Positions 57,561-64,000 of a stretch of 64,000 bases of DNA are shown here, piece by piece. Under the pieces are notes generated by a model. It did not search any database. It had not been told where the DNA came from and saw nothing but the letters and a program-made list of their open reading frames with translations. The first letter of the stretch is position 1. The number at the start of each line of letters is the position of its first letter. The DNA comes from Siphonodentalium dalli (Eukaryota > Mollusca > Scaphopoda > Gadilida > Siphonodentaliidae), in assembly GCA_032622095.1 (NCBI GenBank), contig CP136061.1:254957582-255021581 (forward strand), written 5' to 3'. The position numbers and the translations under genes are program-made.

Positions 57561-57564
57561 AGCA

Positions 57565-59090
57565 ACATTACCATGTGACCTATCATATAACATATATATG
57601 TAAAGTGTTGTGAAACATTTCGCAGCGAACTTCTAATTTTCAAACACGAACGTCTTGCTGGACACCACTTTTTGTACAGAAACGTCTTGCTATTTATCGT
57701 AAGTGGATTATCCACCCGTCAATTATACCATGAAACCGTGTCCCATCTGGGGGGGGGGTGTGATTCTGGAGGGGTGGGTTAACTTAACCCCTCATAACAT
57801 GTCATTGATCATGAAACATATAGAGATAAAAAGGTCGCAGTGTCGGATGGTTGTAGTCCGAGGCATCCAAATTACTTGCAGGAGACGGTGACAGTGGTGA
57901 TGGTGTGGTGGGGGTGGTGGTAGTAATAAGTCCATTTGGACCAAGAAGCCCTCGGGCCACATCGTGCGCACGTATATTATAGTAAAAACATACGCGACTG
58001 ACCACTAAGAGCAATTATGCGCGCCAAATCCTATTAAATATTCGCGCGATAAAATTTTGTTTTCAAACGTCGTGGATTAATTACGATTACGTTGCTAATC
58101 CTGACATATGTTGGACCAATCCTCTCACACGTTTGTCGATGCCATACACTCATTATCTCCCTTGGTAGCGCTCTTCACAGATTTCAGCATATTTACGTGA
58201 TAATCCATTCATCCCTGAATGGTGTGCATTTCACGATGACAGATATCAAACAATGAACTCGATAATGGGTATTTCCGCCTTGACGCGTAACTGGAACATG
58301 TCTCGTAACTCAGTGATGGCTGGCACCGTGACATGACGCGGTCTGGCCTGTTACACCCGGGTCGATGGGTAATTACCATTTAAACATGACTATGAATGGT
58401 GAGGCTGGCTCGAGATACTTCGGACACTCTCACGCTCTATTCAGACTCTACTATGGCACGTTTGACCTCCGGAGATTGGGTCATATTTTTGCATAACCAT
58501 CTTGACTTTGTAACAGGAGGCGAGCGTCACGGAATGTGAATTATTTTCAAGGCCTTGATCTTCGACATAATATCTTTTAAAAGTTAATAGGCTGTGTAAC
58601 GCTGAGGCAGGTAAATTCCAAACAAAAAGAGTAACAATAGCTACATTGGTTAAAGAAGACGTTATCGCTTGAAAAATTCGCCAGAATGTAGCCTAATAGT
58701 CGGAGGGGGTTTATGATACACCCCCGCAAACTAGCGTGGGTCACGTACGCCGAATGGGCCAATGCACTTTAATGCCGCGGATCCGTGGCCCATACAGTTT
58801 ACCCACCCACACTCTGACTAATATATGTATCAGATTTATGCAGGCACTGATTCAGTATATGAGTGAAATAATTTGCATAAACAAATTCTCCCCTCCCCCA
58901 TTCTGACCGCCACATCCATCATTTGTTATATATAAACATCGATAATTTCTTCCAGCTTAACCATCAAGGTCGTCGTCGTCTGACCAGTCACCAATACTAT
59001 ATCAGAATTATCAATTAAGATTAACCTTACAGTCTAATGATTGAGTCAGTTTGCCATGAAATGTATATTTCCCATATTCCTTGGAGTGAT
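57565..59090. other. Mostly unique sequence without a recognised gene
   Basis: G run at 57749-57758, and GGTGGTG-type low complexity near 57890-57925. From about 58020 to 58560 the composition is more even and no repeat is visible, the best candidate in the window for single-copy non-coding DNA. No splice-bounded frame recognised. Confidence 0.35.
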
Positions 59091-59094
59091 GTGA

Positions 59095-59456
59095 AACACT
59101 GCTGTGGGGTGATCAAATAGAAATGGAGAATAATCTTTGTCAATGTAGTTATTTTTACAAATATTATATCCAAATTGGCAACACATATCGTCATTGTTAT
59201 ATATTAATTAATTGCAGTGATTCTCGAAGGTGAAATCGTTTTCATTAGTTTATCCCAGATAGTTGCGTCCCGAATCGAGAAGTAAATATTTACAATTGAG
59301 GGTAGTTAAGACGATGATTTCTATGAAGTTGTACGGTCGACTTGCTTGAATTTTTCGGCGATGTTACTAAAATGCTGCATTCCTCCAGTTGACATAGCGC
59401 CTGAATGCTAACTTATCAGTATTACATGTATACCAGAACAAGTCCATAATATGTCT
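59095..59456 (+). mobile_element. Family C TTAA element, copy 5
   Basis: Starts AGTGATGTGAAACACTGC after TTGG (a mutated TTAA, 59091-59094) and ends ATAATATGTCT before TTAA at 59457-59460. Interior GTGATTCTCGAAGGTGAAAT and GAGAAGTAAATATTTACAAT agree with the other copies. Confidence 0.72.
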
Positions 59457-59619
59457 TTAAATTTCCCAACAAATACAGATGGGCATATGTTTGTGCTCGT
59501 CTTGATTGGTGATCCATGTATACACGTTTATACGATGAAAGATGTTATTCGACATAACGCATTTTTTTCTCACATGTACAAACGTGTCTGTTATCGCCTT
59601 CTTGTCATTGTATAATAAT

Positions 59620-59900
59620 GTATTGCCAACTTTGTACTCGGGAGAGGTGCTACCTAAGTTGAAATACCGTGTGCCCCGATCCCTTTGCAATATTTATATA
59701 TGAATAAAATAGGTTTAAAATGAAATGAACAAATTCTCATTTCTTATCGAAATGGCCCAGTTTTGATCGTAATGACACATTGAGATGCCTCTCAATTCAG
59801 GTCAAGCTTGAAATTCGATCCCGATTTTCGCCAATATCGGAGTTAGAACCCGCACCCGTTATACCATCTACCTAAACCACGTTATCAGTTATCGTATAAG
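59620..59900. repeat. LINE-like 3' end and a weak tRNA-like head
   Basis: 59645-59725 has the LINE 3' pattern described for 56640. On the minus strand near 59825-59880 the text TGGTTTAGGTAGATGG, then GGTTCTAACTCC, resembles A and B boxes of a tRNA-derived SINE, but no SINE body is evident. Confidence 0.35.
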
Positions 59901-60324
59901 TGGATAGTAGCGCTGGGAAAAGCTTTCTCCATCGAACATATCTTAAATTTATCAATTTTATCCGGGGTCAAGAGCAAAACCCATCAAACATCTTAAGAAA
60001 TTAGTCATATCTTGTTCAAATTTGGTGGAAATTCCTTTCCGATATCTTGTAATTTTTATATACATTGAAGGTATATCTCCGTGACTTCGATTACACGGAC
60101 GTTTATAGAGAACGCTGAGAAATATTTGGAAAGACATCGAATTGTATCTATAAATATTGAAAGGGGTTTGGTCAAATAAAACGGTTTGGCTTATTTGACT
60201 TGGAAGATAACGTTGCGTTCTTCTCCCAAACTCGATTTGTACATGATAGTTTTGTGGGCTATCTATGACTTAGTGTCGTATTTAGTTGAAGATCTAGATC
60301 TCACTTAAAGATTTATAATCATAA
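59901..60324. other. No gene recognised
   Basis: Nothing beyond background. Confidence 0.35.
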
Positions 60325-60328
60325 TTAA

Positions 60329-60640
60329 CCCTTTACCCAACAGAATGGCCCTGTGCCAGTGCATTCTCTTATATATGCGAGTCGACCATAGGTCGCCTCG
60401 CATATATAAGAGAATGCATTGGCTTAACACATATTAAAAATGATAAAATTGTCAAAGAATGTAGAAAAATATTATAAAAATTTAAAAATATTTAAGAAAA
60501 ATTCTAAAATTGTTAAAGAATGTAAGAAAAAATGGTAAAACGTGTTAAAAAAAAGAATGTTTTTAGGCCAATGCATTCTCTTATATATGCGAGGCGACCT
60601 ATGGTCGACTCGCATATATAAGAGAATGCATTGGCCCGGG
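60329..60640 (-). mobile_element. Family A element, right terminus lost
   Basis: TTAA at 60325-60328 and CCCTTTACCCAACAG are intact. Both hairpins are present, with an enlarged A-rich spacer. After CATTGGCCCGGG the sequence changes to ATAAAAAAAAAAC and runs into a family D fragment. The GGCCGGTTTGTTGGG arm is missing. Confidence 0.72.
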
Positions 60641-60654
60641 ATAAAAAAAAAACA

Positions 60655-60770
60655 ATGATTCGAGTCGAGGAACCCACCAATCAAACTTTGAATCTGTTAT
60701 TTTTCACCCCTGGAATATTTGGCGACCTAGCAAATATTCGACGAGGCGACCGACATACTCTCGATATATA
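60655..60770. mobile_element. Fragment of a family D element
   Basis: GATTCGAGTCGAGGAACCCA matches 39941-39961 (GATTCGAGTCGAGGAAATCA). GGAATATTTGGCGACCTAGC matches the complement of 62492-62515. The fragment is truncated on both sides. Confidence 0.6.
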
Positions 60771-60829
60771 CCAAATTGCTTTGAACAATCGATCATCCTT
60801 CTGGGTATCACGTGGAAATAACTAAATTA

Positions 60830-61045
60830 CCAACTTATCATCGCACAAATATAGGTTCATTATGTATACCTATAATATTCACATAGGTTCTTATTGGACT
60901 ATTTGAATCTGAAATAAGCCCATAGTGATATTGTACCCGTTATACCGTTTTATGGCGCGGATCACAGTGAAAACACATTTTAAAGAGCATACATCTGGTA
61001 AGTCGCGAGTTGGTTTATTTCGTGTTATTGTCCGCCAATAATGAA
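60830..61045. other. Dispersed text related to 10900-11170 and 52790-52960
   Basis: ATAGGTTCATTATG, CACATAGGTTCTTATTGGAC+TATTTGAA and GCCCATAGTG recall the GAACCTAT and CAATATG words of those regions in opposite orientation. GTGAAAACACAT is shared with the 52850 area in reverse. Confidence 0.4.
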
Positions 61046-61055
61046 CTCATAATAA

Positions 61056-61478
61056 GTTAAGGACGTACCATGTAGTCAAACAACATTATACACAAGACCC
61101 TTATCTTACTATCGTCCAGAAAATCGACAAAAAATTATGTTTTGTAAACTAAGAATTAGTAATCATAACTTGGAAATTGAAAAGGGTCGCCATAAACAGC
61201 CAAAAGTGTCACTTGATGAAAGAATTTGTAGGAAATGTAACATGGAGGTTGAGAATGAAGAACACTTCCTTATGCGCTGCAACACATATGATAAGATGCG
61301 TAAACACTTCTTTTGTGAGATAGGGATGATGAGTGATAAATTTATTGGATTGAATGATGGCCAAAAATTCCAATACATAATGCAAAACAACGAGCCTCAT
61401 ACATGCAACATAATCTGCAACATGGTCCGGACATTTTTCAAAGAAAGGTCAGATTCTGCTGATATAATAATGAAATAG
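61056..61478 (+). CDS. LINE ORF2 C-terminus with zinc knuckle (5'-truncated)
   Basis: Open from after a TAA at 61053-61055 to TAG 61476-61478, 140 codons. In order: SYYRPENRQKIMFCKLRIS, then HNLEIEKGRH, then ERICRKC..EEHFLMRCNTYD. Cys58, Cys61, His70 and Cys75 form a C-x2-C-x8-H-x4-C knuckle typical of the far C-terminus of LINE reverse transcriptases (zf-RVT-like). Such knuckles are thought to help bind nucleic acid. The reverse-transcriptase and endonuclease domains are missing, as expected of 5'-truncated insertion. A second, more decayed relative is at 62889. The frame here has no stop, so it may be recent, but no promoter is apparent and expression is doubtful. Confidence 0.72.
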   Translation, partial: VKDVPCSQTTLYTRPLSYYRPENRQKIMFCKLRISNHNLEIEKGRHKQPKVSLDERICRKCNMEVENEEHFLMRCNTYDKMRKHFFCEIGMMSDKFIGLNDGQKFQYIMQNNEPHTCNIICNMVRTFFKERSDSADIIMK

Positions 61479-61605
61479 TTACTACAGTATATATATTATG
61501 TTGAATCATTGTTGACATTGTTATATATATTTGTTATTTTGACATCGGTCTCGTGTGGACGTTTTATGTCATTAAACTATCTATCTAACTATCTATATAA
61601 TAACT
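61479..61605 (+). repeat. LINE 3' UTR and CTAT tail
   Basis: Directly follows the open frame and ends in AAACTATCTATCTAACTATC+TAT, a short tandem tail of the kind left by LINE retroposition. Confidence 0.55.
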
Positions 61606-61612
61606 TATATGA

Positions 61613-62013
61613 ATGATTTTTTTTACCCTGTGCCAATGTATTCTCTTATATATGCGAGTCGACCATAGGTCGCCTCGCATATATAAGAGAATGCATTGGC
61701 CTAACAATTTTTTGTCATTTTTTTTAAATAAATGTTTCTTACAATTTTTAGGACATAAAATAAAAAACATCCATTACCCTGCAGGGAGCCCCACACATAT
61801 AGAGAAGCATATAGAAGAGTGTCGTCTGCTCATGTTTGTCTGGGGCTCTGTATGGGTGAAATTATAAAATTGTTAAAGAATACAAGAAAAAATTATTAAA
61901 ATTGTAAAAAATTGTTAAGCCAATGCATAGGTCGACTCGCATATATAAGAGAATGCATTGGCACAGGGTACAAAAATCCCGACTTACGACTGGATTTGAT
62001 ATGGCGGGTCACA
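61613..62013. mobile_element. Family B twin-hairpin element, left end missing
   Basis: The right end is complete (CGACTGGATTTGATATGGCG+GGTCACA, then TATA). The left begins at TTTTTTTTACCCTGTGCCAA without the TGTGACCCGCC arm. The second hairpin is deleted to CCAATGCATAGGTCGACTCG. The central AGCCCCACACATATAGAGAA segment has the orientation of 5039-5500. It lies immediately after the LINE tail. Confidence 0.72.
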
Positions 62014-62284
62014 TATAATATGCTGAGAAATATTTGAATCTTATATAACAGTTCGTTATGGAATCAAAATGAGGCGATTCTACGCCGATTATGAACCTAT
62101 AACACATCTTTATTATACATGTAAGCCGATAACGTGCTGATTTCAGGAGAACAGGCTGGAGGCACACTGATTGTTGCACGGAATAGTATGAAGTATGTTT
62201 TGTGTCGCCCGGGAAGGTGACAAGTATACGTCTGTACAGGAACATCAGATTTATCTTGGGTTTTTGAGAACTAATCGATCTCGG
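62014..62284. other. No feature recognised
   Basis: Background sequence between two elements. Confidence 0.35.
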
Positions 62285-62288
62285 TTAA

Positions 62289-62658
62289 AGGTACACAATC
62301 TGATTCGATGGTCCCCGTATCATCAGATTCCAACAACAACATTTCAGTTATCAGAATCGATTAATTATCAAACTATAATGCTAACCACTGCATGTCAGCT
62401 ATAGTTTTACATTTTCCAAAACGTGTTATACAAATGTATATCAACATTTTGTTCAACTCAGTTTATGATCGAGTGTATGCTCGGTGAATATTTGCTAGGC
62501 CGCCAAATATTCCAGGTGGTGAAAAATAACAGATTTCAAATCAATATATGATAACTCTGAGCTTTGATTGTGTGTTCATCAACTGGAATCAAATATGTTT
62601 TACCCCTCCCGAAGCCAAAGAATAGTAATTTAGGATAGTTAATTCGGATTATGTATCT
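62289..62658. mobile_element. Family D TTAA element, copy 2 (370 bp)
   Basis: TTAA at 62285-62288 and 62659-62662. Ends AGGTACACAATCTGATTCG and GGATTATGTATCT, more diverged than at 39874. Shares ATAACTCTGAGCTTTG and AATCAAATATGTTTTACCCC with that copy. Confidence 0.7.
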
Positions 62659-62888
62659 TTAAGTCCATGGCGCTTTATCAATAAATAAAACCAATAGATC
62701 CATGTTTGCCAACACTAGTGACGCTATACTCGATGGCTGGCATTTTAATTGATGCCGGGAGGATTGAATTATATTTCGCAACTAGATTAATCACTCAGTC
62801 TTAATGGAGATAACGCCACCGTCCCCACTTCATGGAGGATTAATACATAAATAAGTATATTCTTAGTGCAGAAGATCTACACAGTAAA

Positions 62889-63299
62889 CTAAGGACAGAC
62901 AAACAATTCAAGACCAGTTTTCGGCTCGAACCGTATCTAATACATACAAATTTGGCCAAAGACCGTCAACAATTCTGTAGACTTCGAATCAGTTGTCTTT
63001 AATTAGAAAATGAAAAGGGCCGACACAAACGTCCGCCGACGCCAGCCGATGAGCGGATATGTAAAATATGCAATGCTAACTCCATGGAAGACGAGAAGTG
63101 TTTTGTTTTCCACTGTGCCAAAAACGAAATATTGAGAAAAAATCTATTCGAAGAACTATATTATAAAAGCAGCGCATTTCTATCTAATAATATCTCAAAA
63201 TATCTATACATAATGCTAAACGACCAACCAAATACAAGTAATGTGATCGGTCGAGCTATAAAAGACTTCTTTGAAACGAGAGAAGCAGCCCTAAAATGA
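62889..63299 (+). pseudogene. LINE ORF2 C-terminus with internal stop
   Basis: In one register: LRTDKQFKTSFRLEPYLIH, then DRQQFCRLRISCL, a TAA at 63000-63002, then LENEKGRHKRPPTPADERIC and ICNANSMEDEKCFVFHC, ending at TGA. It is collinear with the fragment at 61056 (RQKIMFCKLRIS..LEIEKGRH..ERICRKC). The knuckle His is replaced by Cys (EKCFVFHC against EEHFLMRC), giving C-x2-C..C-x4-C. The stop marks it as non-functional. The 3' UTR continues to about 63685 with CTAATAAAATCTGGTTAAAT+CAAATCAAA, a polyadenylation-like signal and tail. Confidence 0.72.
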
Positions 63300-63690
63300 G
63301 TTATTAATTGATAACTATTTTCTATCTCACACGATATCATAGGTATGCATGCAGTTTATTTGCACGCATATATTATTGAGCTTCTACTATGTCACACTGT
63401 ATAAATGCAGTATGAATATGTTGAAATATGTTTATAGGAACTATGTATAAATATGTAAATGGTATGTCTTATTATTATGTAATGCATACGGCTAACACGA
63501 GTGTTTTATGCTAATAAATATCATATCATATATCATATATACGCCAAATGTTGTTGTTACACGTTGTTATACATCTTATGTAGCGTGGAGAGCGGATGTC
63601 CATGCATCTAAGTTTCAAGAACTGTTGCTCCAATCCCAAGTGTGTGCCTTATTATACTAATAAAATCTGGTTAAATCAAATCAAATGTAC
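63300..63690 (+). repeat. LINE 3' UTR with AATAAA and CAAAT tail
   Basis: Continuous with the pseudogene. Contains TGCTCCAATCCCAAGTGTGT and CTAATAAAATCTGG, parallel to 57490-57560. Confidence 0.55.
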
Positions 63691-63741
63691 GTAGACTCCA
63701 ATTTGGACGCTAATGATCTCAACAATTTCGGTTTAATAAAG

Positions 63742-64000
63742 ATGGCGGATCTATTCTATGAATGTTTTGGTACATATTCAGGGCGGATCTATTCTATGAA
63801 TGTTTTGGTATATATTCAGGGCGGATCTATTCTATGAATGTTTTGGTATATATTCAGGGCGGATCTATTCTATGAATGTTTTGGTATATATTCAGGGCGG
63901 ATCTATTCTATGAATGTTTTGGTATATATTCAGGGCGGATCTATTCTATGAATGTTTTGGTATATATTCAGGGCGGATCTATTCTATGAATGTTTTGGTA
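63742..64000 (+). repeat. 38-bp array, ~7 copies, continues past the window
   Basis: Unit GGCGGATCTATTCTATGAAT+GTTTTGGTATATATTCAG. Copies are essentially identical apart from the first (TACATATT). The array runs off the right edge, so its length is unknown. Confidence 0.95.

Overview
This is eukaryotic, A+T-rich, non-coding DNA dominated by repeats. It most likely comes from a marine lophotrochozoan, with a bivalve mollusc as the best guess. The taxonomic hint is a tRNA-derived SINE at 52036-52348, whose 3' half resembles the conserved Meta-type tail I know from molluscan SINEs. Several non-LTR retrotransposon C-terminal fragments also look like molluscan ones. I found no host protein-coding gene, rRNA, functional tRNA or CRISPR array. 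The longest open frames lie inside tandem arrays whose unit is a multiple of 3, so they stay open by arithmetic and not by selection. No operon or pathway can be described.

Layout: 0.5-6 kb holds a string of small inverted-repeat transposons, including two families that share one twin-hairpin core. 7.9-9.3 kb is a 21-bp minisatellite, followed by another twin-hairpin element, a 37-bp array (10.0-10.3 kb) and a 1-kb field of GATATC palindromes (11.2-12.3 kb). 14.9-17.7 kb is a 64-bp satellite with an 825-bp higher-order repeat. 19.3-20.6 kb is a nearly perfect 45-bp array. 23.5-25.2 kb has 41-bp and 38/50-bp arrays. 28.4-33.9 kb contains two copies of one larger repeat in which different internal minisatellites (31 bp and 45 bp) have expanded. 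35.3-36.9 kb is a run of four more arrays. 38-42.5 kb is a nest of transposons: an interrupted SINE, four TTAA-bounded elements in direct succession, a CAAGCCT-ended element and a TA-flanked element. 43.2-45.2 kb has a LINE C-terminal open frame between units of a ~205-bp tandem repeat. 46.6-48.5 kb is a 48-bp array split by two hAT-like insertions. 49-57 kb has foldback elements, an intact SINE and dispersed repeats. 59-64 kb has more TTAA elements, two LINE 3' ends and a 38-bp array running off the edge.

Element families used below. A: TTAA target, ends CCCTTTACCCAAC, twin hairpins, piggyBac-like non-autonomous. B: TA target, ends TGTGACCCGCC, the same twin hairpins. C: TTAA target, ends near AGTGATGTGA. 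D: TTAA target, ends AGGTACTCAATC. E: ends CAAGCCTGCAAATAG, twin hairpins of different sequence. No transposase gene was found for any of them, so all look non-autonomous. Family assignments rest on ends and target duplications read by eye.
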